In this document: positions 41,261 to 49,055 of the stretch, piece by piece
How positions within the stretch are numbered: position 1 is the stretch's first letter
Layout of the letters: each line of letters opens with the position of its first letter
Assembly (NCBI RefSeq): GCF_028807635.1
Contig: NZ_JARBAX010000001.1
Span: 4,513,501 to 4,577,500, forward strand
Direction: 5' to 3'
Length of the DNA stretch: 64,000 nt
DNA from: Streptomyces spiramyceticus
GTDB taxonomy: Bacteria > Actinomycetota > Actinomycetes > Streptomycetales > Streptomycetaceae
Translations under genes and position numbers: made by a program
The notes under the pieces: generated by a model
Database searches by the model: none
Told to the model about the DNA's origin: nothing
The model's input: only the letters and a program-made list of their open reading frames with translations

Positions 41261-44200
41261 ATGAAAACCCGCAGGCACACGCCGGTCGCCGACGCCGTGA
41301 GCGGGCCGCTCACGGCGCTCGTCACGGGCCTGCGCGACCTCGGGATCGAGCCGCACGCCGACGAGCTCGCCGACGCCCTGTGGCTGGCGCGCTGGGTTCC
41401 CGCCGTACGGCCGGAGGGAGCGCCGGAACCCGGCGGCCTGCCGTGCGAGACGGCGGACGAAGACAGCGGCCCGCCGGAGCCCGCACCGGCCGGGGCGGAC
41501 GACACCGCCCCGCGCGGTACGCCGCTGCCGACAGCCCCCGCGGCCGAACTGACCGTACCCACGCCGGGCGAGGGCGCGGCCGGCCCCGGCGCCGGAACGG
41601 TGCGGGTGCCCACGGCCTCCGCACTGCCCGAACCGCTCGCTCTGCAGCGCGCGTTACGCCCCCTGCGCCGCTACCGGTCCCCGACCAGGCCCGTACGCAC
41701 ACAGCTCGACGAACGGCTCACGGCGGAACGCGCCGCCGACACCCGGATCGTCGTCCCCGTCCTGTGCGGAACCCGGCGCCGCGAGGCGCGGCTGCAGCTC
41801 GTCATGGACGCCTCGACCTCCACGGTGGTGTGGGGAGAGACGCTCCAGGAACTGCGCCAGATCTGCGAACGTGCCGGAGCCTTCCGTGAAGTGCGCGTCC
41901 ACCATGTGCGGGAGGGCGACGACGGCGAGGCCAGGATCGCGCTGTCGGACGCACCCGATGCCGTCCGGTGCCGACCGGAGGAGCTGCGCGACCCCACCGG
42001 ACATCAGCTGACCCTCGTCCTCAGTGACTGCGCAGGCCCGCTGTGGCGCGGCGGACAGATGCAGCGCTTGCTGCATTCCTGGGCCGCCACCGCACCGGTC
42101 GCCGTGGTGCAGCCGCTGCCGCAGCGCATGTGGCGCCGTACGCATCTGCCCGCCGTCCCGGGGGAGCTGGTGCGCCGCGAAGGTCCTGCGGGGCGGCTCG
42201 CGTTCCTGCCCGGACGGGGCGGGTCGCCGGCGGACGGGGCACTTCCGGTACCGGTCATCGCACCGCGCCCCGGGCCGCTGCGCGCCTGGGTCCGTCTCGT
42301 CTCCGGCGCGACCGGCCAGAGCCTGTACACCGTCGCCGGATGGGTGCGGCCCGACCACCCGGAATCGACGGCCGCGCGCCGCACGGACCGGGAGGTGTCG
42401 CCGCGCGACCGGGTGCGCGCGTTCCGGCGTACGGCCTCCCCGGACGCCGCGCGGCTCGCCGTGTATCTGTCGGCGACCCCGCTCGTACTGCCGGTGATGC
42501 AGCTCGTGCAGCGCGCCATGCTCGCCGACAGCGGACCCGAGGTACTCGCCGAGGTGGTGCTGGGCGGGCTGCTCAGGCAGAGCGGCGACTTCGACGGCCT
42601 GCCGGGCTACGAGTTCGTCGACGGGGTGCGCCAGGAACTGCTGGCGCAGATCGCGGTGAGCGACGTGCAGCTGGTGCTCAAGCACTGCTCGCAGTACGTC
42701 GAGTCCCGCTACGGGCGTACGGCACGCAACTTCCCGGCGCTGGCCGCCGGATACCTCGCGGGCGAGGCCCAGGCACAGCCGGGCACCGAGGGCGCCACCG
42801 AGGACCACGGACTGCGGGCCTTCGCCCGCGTCTCGGCGGAGGTACTGCGCCGGTTCGGGCACGCGCCGGTACCGGGGCGGGGGCCGGGGAACCCGGCGGG
42901 GGACGCCGACCCCGGCGCGCTGGCGCTGCGGGCGCAGAACGTACTGCTCAGGTACCACCGGGAGCACTCGGCGCGCGATCTCGACGAGGCGATCGTATTG
43001 CTGAAGGCCGCCATCGAAGGTCAACGTGCGACAGCTGAACGGCAGGCACTGCAAGGGGAGTTGGGCGGCGCACTGCTGTCCCGCTGGAACGCGCGACGGA
43101 CGGTTCAGGATCTGCGCAGTGCGCACGAGGCCTTCCGGCAGGCGGACGTCGACTCTCCGCACCTGCTGCTGTTGTGGGCAACCGCACTGATGGCCATTGC
43201 CGCCGAGGTGGACAACAACGGTCTCGGTACAGAGGCCCTGCCGGACCACTTCGGCGAGCGCGCGGCAGGGGAACGCTCCGCGGAGGCGGCGCTCATGGAC
43301 CTGTACACGGAGGCGGAGCGCTGCGTCGTCGTCGTACGGGACCGCGAACCCGAGGGACTCGGAGAAGCGGGATATCGCATCCTGAACCACCTGCTGGGCA
43401 CATCGGCCCAATGGGCGTCCCGGCCGGCCTTCGCGCAACTGCTGACCGAGTACGGCGGGGCGGGCCCGTGGGCCGCCGAGAGGCTCGAAGGCGCCCTGGA
43501 GGCAGCGCAGGCGTGGCAGTCCCACGAAGAGGAGACCGAGCGCCTGACCCACCGGGCACAACTGCGGCTGGACCTGGCGAAGCACTATGCGGGCCGGGGC
43601 CCTGTCGACTGGGATCCCGACGAGGAGCAGCGCGCACAGGGGTACCGGCACGCGGCCGATGCAGTCACCGGCCTGCGCCAGGTCATCGACAGGCTGTCGC
43701 GTCTGAAGGCCGCACCGGCCGGCGCGCTCTGCGACGCCTGGATCGACCTGGCGACCGCCCTGCGCCTGACCCGTGAGGGCGCCACGGACTCGGCACTGGA
43801 GGAGAGGCTGTCCGCACTGCGACGGGCTCTGCACCTGGCGGGTGACGACTACATCCGGTGCAACCGCTGCTACCAGGATCTGGGCCTGGTGCTGGACGAA
43901 AAATTCGTGCGTACCGGAGACCGCGCCTTCCTCGACGAGGAAGTGGCAGTCTGGCGCGCGATGCTGAGCCGACTGTCCCCCGACGACAGCTTCCGGGCCC
44001 AGGCTCTGAGGATGCTGGGGCACGCGCTGCTCCAGGCGGAGGAATGGGACGAGGCCGTCCGGGCCATACGGGATGCCGTGGACGAGACCGCCGAGTCGGA
44101 TTCCGACATGCCCGAACTGCGGATGTCCCTCGGGCTCGCGCTGCACCGGCGGTATGCGGCCCGGGGCGGACTGTCCGACCTCCACGAGGCCGACTGGGTC

Positions 44201-44557
44201 CTGGGCGCGGCGGCACGGGCGGCCGGAGATCCCGAAGTGGCCGTGGCCTGCTGGCAGTTGCGTGCCCTGGTCGCCGAGGAGCAGGCCAAGAGGACCACGA
44301 CGTCGGCCCGATGGCACGAGGCCGGCGACTACTACCGGCGCGCTGCCGAGACCGCCGGGGAAGCGGGCCTCACCGGTCTGGAAGCCGCCTCCCGGCGCCG
44401 GCGTGCCCCACTCCTGGAGCGCACCGCGGGACCCGCCCGCGCGCTGGAGGAGTACCGAATGGCCCTGCGCCTCTTCGAGGCGGCCGGCGGGGGCGACTCC
44501 GCCGACGCGGACGCCGTACGAGCGGCCGTCCACCGCATCGAGGCGGGCGACGTATGA
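41261..44557 (+). CDS. SAV_2336-type protein: vWA-like domain plus TPR array
   Basis: This 1098-residue protein carries a SAV_2336-like N-terminal domain at 1-75 (ALVTGLRDLGIEPHADELADALWLARW) and a Pro/Ala linker to ~130. A vWA-like domain covers ~160-320, with the MIDAS pattern DASTST (183-188) and LVLSDCAGPLWRGGQM. A winged-helix-like part follows at ~400-490 (RLAVYLSATPLVLPVMQLVQRAML). From ~570 to the end there are TPR-like helices. It is the expected vWA partner of MoxR and a likely scaffold or sensor. Its TGA overlaps the ATG of the precursor peptide (ATGA). Confidence 0.82.
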   Translation: MKTRRHTPVADAVSGPLTALVTGLRDLGIEPHADELADALWLARWVPAVRPEGAPEPGGLPCETADEDSGPPEPAPAGADDTAPRGTPLPTAPAAELTVPTPGEGAAGPGAGTVRVPTASALPEPLALQRALRPLRRYRSPTRPVRTQLDERLTAERAADTRIVVPVLCGTRRREARLQLVMDASTSTVVWGETLQELRQICERAGAFREVRVHHVREGDDGEARIALSDAPDAVRCRPEELRDPTGHQLTLVLSDCAGPLWRGGQMQRLLHSWAATAPVAVVQPLPQRMWRRTHLPAVPGELVRREGPAGRLAFLPGRGGSPADGALPVPVIAPRPGPLRAWVRLVSGATGQSLYTVAGWVRPDHPESTAARRTDREVSPRDRVRAFRRTASPDAARLAVYLSATPLVLPVMQLVQRAMLADSGPEVLAEVVLGGLLRQSGDFDGLPGYEFVDGVRQELLAQIAVSDVQLVLKHCSQYVESRYGRTARNFPALAAGYLAGEAQAQPGTEGATEDHGLRAFARVSAEVLRRFGHAPVPGRGPGNPAGDADPGALALRAQNVLLRYHREHSARDLDEAIVLLKAAIEGQRATAERQALQGELGGALLSRWNARRTVQDLRSAHEAFRQADVDSPHLLLLWATALMAIAAEVDNNGLGTEALPDHFGERAAGERSAEAALMDLYTEAERCVVVVRDREPEGLGEAGYRILNHLLGTSAQWASRPAFAQLLTEYGGAGPWAAERLEGALEAAQAWQSHEEETERLTHRAQLRLDLAKHYAGRGPVDWDPDEEQRAQGYRHAADAVTGLRQVIDRLSRLKAAPAGALCDAWIDLATALRLTREGATDSALEERLSALRRALHLAGDDYIRCNRCYQDLGLVLDEKFVRTGDRAFLDEEVAVWRAMLSRLSPDDSFRAQALRMLGHALLQAEEWDEAVRAIRDAVDETAESDSDMPELRMSLGLALHRRYAARGGLSDLHEADWVLGAAARAAGDPEVAVACWQLRALVAEEQAKRTTTSARWHEAGDYYRRAAETAGEAGLTGLEAASRRRRAPLLERTAGPARALEEYRMALRLFEAAGGGDSADADAVRAAVHRIEAGDV

Positions 44558-44715
44558 CCCCGTCCGCCGAGCTCTCCGGCTTACCCCTGCCCGCATTCGG
44601 CCGCCCCGCGCCCGAGGACGTCGCGCATCCCGCCCTTGCCGCCGTCCTGGCCGAGCTGCGCGAGCGCGAGGCCAGTGGCGAGCCCGTCGTCGCGTACTAC
44701 GAAGACGCTCCATGA
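44554..44715 (+). CDS. Cyclophane-RiPP precursor peptide, FxsA-like with YxDxx C-terminus
   Basis: This is a 53-residue peptide. It opens MTPSAELSGLPLPAFGR, continues with a helical leader (HPALAAVLAELRERE), and ends GEPVVAYYEDAP. The SGLPL motif and length match FxsA precursors, whose core ends F-x-S-x-x-COOH. Here the aligned positions are Tyr49, Glu50, Asp51, Ala52 and Pro53, that is Y-x-D-x-x-COOH. FxsB-type enzymes link the aromatic ring to the beta carbon two residues on, so a Tyr49-Asp51 cyclophane is predicted; Tyr48-Glu50 is a second possibility. It overlaps both neighbours by 4 nt (ATGA at each end), which fixes both start and stop. Confidence 0.85.
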   Translation: MTPSAELSGLPLPAFGRPAPEDVAHPALAAVLAELREREASGEPVVAYYEDAP

Positions 44716-45914
44716 GCGGCGACGGCCCGGCCGTCCCCTTCCACCAGTTCGTGCTCAAGGTGCACAGCCGGTGCAACCTCGCCTGCACGTACTGCTACAT
44801 CTACCGGAGCCCCGACGCCAGCTGGCGCGAGCGGCCCGCCCGTGTCTCCGACGACACCGTGCGCCGCACCGCCCACTGCATCGCCGAGCACACCGCCGCC
44901 CACCGGCTGTCCCGTATCCGGATCGAACTGCACGGGGGCGAGCCGCTGCTCCGCGGCCCGGAGCCGGTGATCGCCTACGCGGAGGCCGTACGCCGCGCCG
45001 TGTCCACTGCGTCCGCTGCGTCCACTGCGGCCCCGGCCACCGAGGTGACCGCCACCGTGCAGACCAACGGCACCCTGCTCACCCGCCCCGCCCTCGACCG
45101 CCTCGCCGCCGCCCGGATCCGCGTCGGCCTCAGCCTCGACGGCGGTACGCCCGCGCTCAACGCACGCCGCACAGACCACGCCGGACGCCCGTCCTGGCCC
45201 GCCGCCTCCCGGGCCGCCCGCCTGCTCGTCGAGGAGTACCCGGCCTCGTACGCCGGCGTGCTGTGCACCGTCGACGCCGCGACCGACCCGGAGGAGGTGT
45301 ACGGATCCCTGGCCGCGCTCGGACCGCCCGCCGTCGACTTCCTCCTGCCGCACGCCCACTGGGGCGGCGCGCGACCGGGCCGGTTCCGGCCGCGACCCAC
45401 TCCGTACGGCGACTGGCTGGCCCACGCCTTCGACCTGTGGTGGCAGTCACCGGACGGCGTCCGCCCCCGCGTCCGGCTGTTCACCGAGATCGTCGCACTG
45501 CTGCTCGGCGCGGAAAGCGCCGCCGAGTCCGTCGGGCTCTCCCCACTCGCCGCCGTGGTCGTCGACACCGACGGGAGCATCGAACAGGTCGACTCGCTCA
45601 AGACCGCCTACGCGGGCGCCCCCGGCACCGGCCTGGACGTCACCCGCAACTCCTTCGACGAGGCACTGCGCCACCCCGGCATAGCCGCCCGCCACCTCGG
45701 AGCGCGCGCGCTCGCCGACGAGTGCCTAGCCTGCCCCGTCCTGCGCGTCTGCGGCGGCGGCAACTACGCCCACCGCTACGCGACGGACTCCGGCTTCCGG
45801 CACCCCAGCGTGTACTGCGCCGACCTGGAGCGGCTCATCAGACACGCCGCAGGACGGGTCGCCGAACAGCTACCGTCCGTATTGGCACGGACCCAGTCAA
45901 CTCACGTTCTTTAA
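44712..45914 (+). CDS. FxsB-type radical SAM/SPASM peptide maturase
   Basis: This 400-residue radical SAM enzyme is expected to cross-link the adjacent precursor peptide. The cluster motif CNLACTYC gives C21, C25 and C28. The SAM-binding region includes IELHGGEPLL (GGE motif). The C-terminal SPASM/twitch cysteines are in CLACPVLRVCGGGNYAHRYATDSGFRHPSVYC, the form typical of FxsB. The RRE-like leader-binding part is not obvious. Its ATG overlaps the peptide stop. A short inverted repeat GTTCT-N6-AGAAC (45906-45921) covers its stop codon and may be a weak terminator or operator before the next gene. Confidence 0.9.
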   Translation: MSGDGPAVPFHQFVLKVHSRCNLACTYCYIYRSPDASWRERPARVSDDTVRRTAHCIAEHTAAHRLSRIRIELHGGEPLLRGPEPVIAYAEAVRRAVSTASAASTAAPATEVTATVQTNGTLLTRPALDRLAAARIRVGLSLDGGTPALNARRTDHAGRPSWPAASRAARLLVEEYPASYAGVLCTVDAATDPEEVYGSLAALGPPAVDFLLPHAHWGGARPGRFRPRPTPYGDWLAHAFDLWWQSPDGVRPRVRLFTEIVALLLGAESAAESVGLSPLAAVVVDTDGSIEQVDSLKTAYAGAPGTGLDVTRNSFDEALRHPGIAARHLGARALADECLACPVLRVCGGGNYAHRYATDSGFRHPSVYCADLERLIRHAAGRVAEQLPSVLARTQSTHVL

Positions 45915-45991
45915 TGAGAACTTGACGCACAATGAAATAGCTTTCCGGACGCTGAACACCGTACGTCTCCGGGACCGAGGAGAGCCGCAGA

Positions 45992-48961
45992 ATGCCCAGC
46001 GCGCCACAGCAGTACGTCACAGTCGTCTACGCGGGACAGTCCCAGTCCTGGGTCGACTGGATGAAATACCAGCTGGCCGGCACGGACGCACGACCTGGCC
46101 TGGTCCGATGGGACCCCCTGCGCCGGGCGGCCGAGGAGTCGGTCCTCACCGAGCTCCTGGAGCGCCCCGGACGCCTCCTCATCGTCATCGACGACTGGTT
46201 CCTGCGCCTCACCGACGAGCGCCGCCGCGCCTGGGAAGCCGTACTGCGCCAGGTCGTACGGGTGCACGGGGAGCGCATCGCCTCCGTCACCGTCACCGCC
46301 GCCACGCTGCCCGACGAGGCCGCACCGCTCGCCCCGGTCCGCCTGCGCGGCCTGGGGCCCGCCGAAGCGTCCCGCCGGCTGCTCGCCACCGCCGGAGTGG
46401 CGGCCGAAGCGGGGCGGCCGGTCGACCTGGCCCGCGGCCCCCGCTTCCCCGACGACTTGCAGGACGTCCACAACGCCCCTCGCCACAACCGCCGTTTCAC
46501 CGGCCGTGAAGAGATCCTCGAACAGCTCCACGACGCGTTCGCCGCGGGCGGCGAAGGGGCCCGCGTCGCCCTGCACGGTCCCCCCGGCGTCGGCAAGACG
46601 CAGGTCGCGATCGAGTATGTGCACCGGCACGCGGGCGAGTACGACATCGTGTGGTGGGTCAGCGCCTCCGTCCGCCTGCGCGCCCGCTCCGAGTTCGCCG
46701 CACTCGCCGACCAGCTCGGCGTCGAACACGACGGCCGCGCCGAACTCACCGACCTCATCGAGGCAGCCAAGAACGCCCTGCGCGGCCGGCGCCGCTGGCT
46801 CGTCGTACTCGACGGCGCCGAGGACCCCGAGGCACTGGACTCCCTGCTGCCCGAGGGGCCCGGGCACCTCCTCATCACCACGCCCCGGACCACCTGGTCC
46901 CAGAAGGGCGCCGAACTCGTCGGGCTTCCGTCGTTCACACGCGAGGAAAGCGTCGCCTTCGCCTGCCTGCGCACCAGACGCCTCACCCCCGAACACGCCG
47001 ACCGGCTCGCCTCGGCCGTCCAGGACCTGCCGCTCCTCATCGACCAGACGGCGGCCTGGCTGGACACCCACCCCACCGCATCCGTCCCCGACTACGTCCG
47101 CCACCTCCAGTACGGCGACCCCCATGTCGCCGACGTGGAACCCTCGCGCGAGTACCCGGTCGGCTTCCAGGCCGCCTGGGGCAGGACCGTCAACGGCCTG
47201 CGGGAGCAGCATCCGCCGGTGTACGAACTGCTCGTCCTGCTCTGCTTCTTCTCCCCGGACGTGGTGCCCGCACGGCTGCTCCGCGTCGCCCGCGCCGGCG
47301 ATCTGCCGGACCATCTGGCAGCGCTGATCGGCGAGCCGAGCACGTGGAACTCCGCGCTGCGCACCCTCTCCGAGGCCACCTCGATGCGCGTGGAGTACGA
47401 GCCCGGGCCGCGCATGGACATCGTCACCGTCGGCACACTGCGGATGCACCGGCTCTTCCACCGTTTCGTACGCAACCACCTGGCGCCCGGCGAGCACGCC
47501 CAGGCATCGGCCATCGCCTGCCGCGTGCTGGTCGCGGGCGACCCGCGGGACCCGGGCTGCGGTCGCCACTGGCAGCGGTACGCCGAGCTCGTGCCGCACC
47601 TGGCCCAGGCCGGGGCGCTGGAGTCCACCGACCGCGATGTGCGTGCCGTCGTACTCAACTGCGTCGAATATCTGCGGGTGCGCGGCGAATACACCGAGGG
47701 CCGGCGCCTCAGCCGGGCCGCCGTCGACTCCTGGCAGGCCCTCTCCGGGCCCACCGACCCGGACGTACTGGTCGCACTGCACCAACTGGCCAACATGGAA
47801 CGGCGACTCGGCGACTACACGGCGGCCGAGAACATCGGCAGGACCACCCTGGAGCGCGTCAGCGCCGCCCCCGAGGCCCGTCCCATCGAGCTCGTACGCG
47901 CCAAGAACGGCCTCGGCGGCACGCTGATGGCCCTCGGCGCGTACGACGAGGCGCGCGCCCTCTTCCAGGACGCCGCGGACAGCGCCACCGACCTGCTCGG
48001 CGAGTTCCAGGTGCCCCGGATCCTCTCGATCCGCTCCAACCTGGCCATCGCGATCGGGCTCCTCGGCCGCTATCAGGAAGCCCACAACCTGCACAACGAA
48101 ATCCTCGAATCGAGCATCGCGCTCTTCGGGGGCAAGAGCCGGCTCACCCTGCACGCGGGCCTGCACACCGCCTGGATGCTGCGGCTCCTCGGCCGCTACG
48201 GCGAGGCGCTCGCCGTACAGGAGCAGAACTGCCGACTACACGCCCAGGTACTCGACAAGAACCACAGCCAGACCCTCCTGGCCGAACACAACCTGGCCCT
48301 CTGCATGCGCCGCGACGGCAACCTCGGCTACGCCGCCGCGCTGATGCGTTCCGTCCGCGACCGGATCACCCGGCGCCGCGGCGCGGCCCACCCGGAGGCG
48401 CTGCTGGTCAGCACCGACTACGCCATGCTGCTGCGGAACATGGGCGACCTGCCCGCGGCCCGGGAGATCGCCGAAACCACCGCCGAGCGGTACGCCGTAC
48501 TCCTCGGGGAAACACACCCGTACGCCGCGGGGGCGCTCGACAACTGCGCCCTCATCCAGCGCGACGCGGGCGAACACGACGCCGCGCTGATACGGGCCGA
48601 GCAGGCCAGGAAGAACATGCAGGCAGCGCTCGGCCCCGCGCACGTCTGGTCCGTGGGCTGCGCGATGAACACCGCGTCCGCGAGGGCCGCCGCCGGTGAC
48701 GTGGAGGGCGCCGCGGCGCTCGGCAAGGACGCCCTGGAGCGGGCACGGCGGGCCGTCGGCGACGCCCATGTCCTGACGCTCAACCTCGCCGCCGGTCTGG
48801 CCCAGGACCTGCGCACCCTGGGCGACGCCGACGCGGGCGAAGCGATCCAGAGGGGCGCCGTGGAGCGCCTCACGGAGAACTTCTTCCAGGAGCACCAGCA
48901 GGTGCGGCACATGCTCGAAGGACAGCGACCGTACTGGGACTTCGAGCCGCAGACGATCTGA
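45992..48961 (+). CDS. FxsT-type protein: TIR-like N-terminus, NB-ARC-like NTPase, TPR array
   Basis: This 989-residue protein has three parts. Residues 1-135 look TIR-like (YVTVVYAGQSQSWVDWMKYQL, LLIVIDDWFLRLTDERRRAW). Residues ~170-480 form a STAND/NB-ARC NTPase with RFTGREEILEQL, Walker A LHGPPGVGKTQ (~196) and Walker B RWLVVLDGAED. Residues ~540-960 form a TPR array with repeats such as LGGTLMALGAYDEARALFQDA and LALCMRRDGNLGYAAALMRSV. It corresponds to the FxSxx-COOH-system TPR protein (FxsT). Its role in the pathway is unproven, but the architecture is that of an inflammasome-like sensor. GAGGAG precedes the ATG. A strong terminator follows. Confidence 0.88.
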   Translation: MPSAPQQYVTVVYAGQSQSWVDWMKYQLAGTDARPGLVRWDPLRRAAEESVLTELLERPGRLLIVIDDWFLRLTDERRRAWEAVLRQVVRVHGERIASVTVTAATLPDEAAPLAPVRLRGLGPAEASRRLLATAGVAAEAGRPVDLARGPRFPDDLQDVHNAPRHNRRFTGREEILEQLHDAFAAGGEGARVALHGPPGVGKTQVAIEYVHRHAGEYDIVWWVSASVRLRARSEFAALADQLGVEHDGRAELTDLIEAAKNALRGRRRWLVVLDGAEDPEALDSLLPEGPGHLLITTPRTTWSQKGAELVGLPSFTREESVAFACLRTRRLTPEHADRLASAVQDLPLLIDQTAAWLDTHPTASVPDYVRHLQYGDPHVADVEPSREYPVGFQAAWGRTVNGLREQHPPVYELLVLLCFFSPDVVPARLLRVARAGDLPDHLAALIGEPSTWNSALRTLSEATSMRVEYEPGPRMDIVTVGTLRMHRLFHRFVRNHLAPGEHAQASAIACRVLVAGDPRDPGCGRHWQRYAELVPHLAQAGALESTDRDVRAVVLNCVEYLRVRGEYTEGRRLSRAAVDSWQALSGPTDPDVLVALHQLANMERRLGDYTAAENIGRTTLERVSAAPEARPIELVRAKNGLGGTLMALGAYDEARALFQDAADSATDLLGEFQVPRILSIRSNLAIAIGLLGRYQEAHNLHNEILESSIALFGGKSRLTLHAGLHTAWMLRLLGRYGEALAVQEQNCRLHAQVLDKNHSQTLLAEHNLALCMRRDGNLGYAAALMRSVRDRITRRRGAAHPEALLVSTDYAMLLRNMGDLPAAREIAETTAERYAVLLGETHPYAAGALDNCALIQRDAGEHDAALIRAEQARKNMQAALGPAHVWSVGCAMNTASARAAAGDVEGAAALGKDALERARRAVGDAHVLTLNLAAGLAQDLRTLGDADAGEAIQRGAVERLTENFFQEHQQVRHMLEGQRPYWDFEPQTI

Positions 48962-48996
48962 CCGTACGCCGGAGGGTCGTACGCCGGACCGTACGC

Positions 48997-49037
48997 CGGA
49001 GGGCCCGGCACCGCGTGCTGCGGTGCCGGGCCCTCCG
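48997..49037. terminator. Bidirectional 18-bp hairpin between fxsT-like gene and odhA
   Basis: CGGAGGGCCCGGCACCGC (48997-49014) pairs perfectly with 49020-49037 around a 5-nt loop. It lies 19 bp before the odhA stop and serves both convergent units. Just upstream CGTACGCCGGA occurs three times (48963-49000). Confidence 0.85.
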
Positions 49038-49055
49038 GGTCGTACGCGTCCGGTA

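Noticed and set aside
41654..44788. Minus-strand frame of 1044 codons opposite the SAV_2336-type gene
   Set aside because: Shadow frame; the sense strand has coherent vWA and TPR features and ATGA coupling to the next gene.
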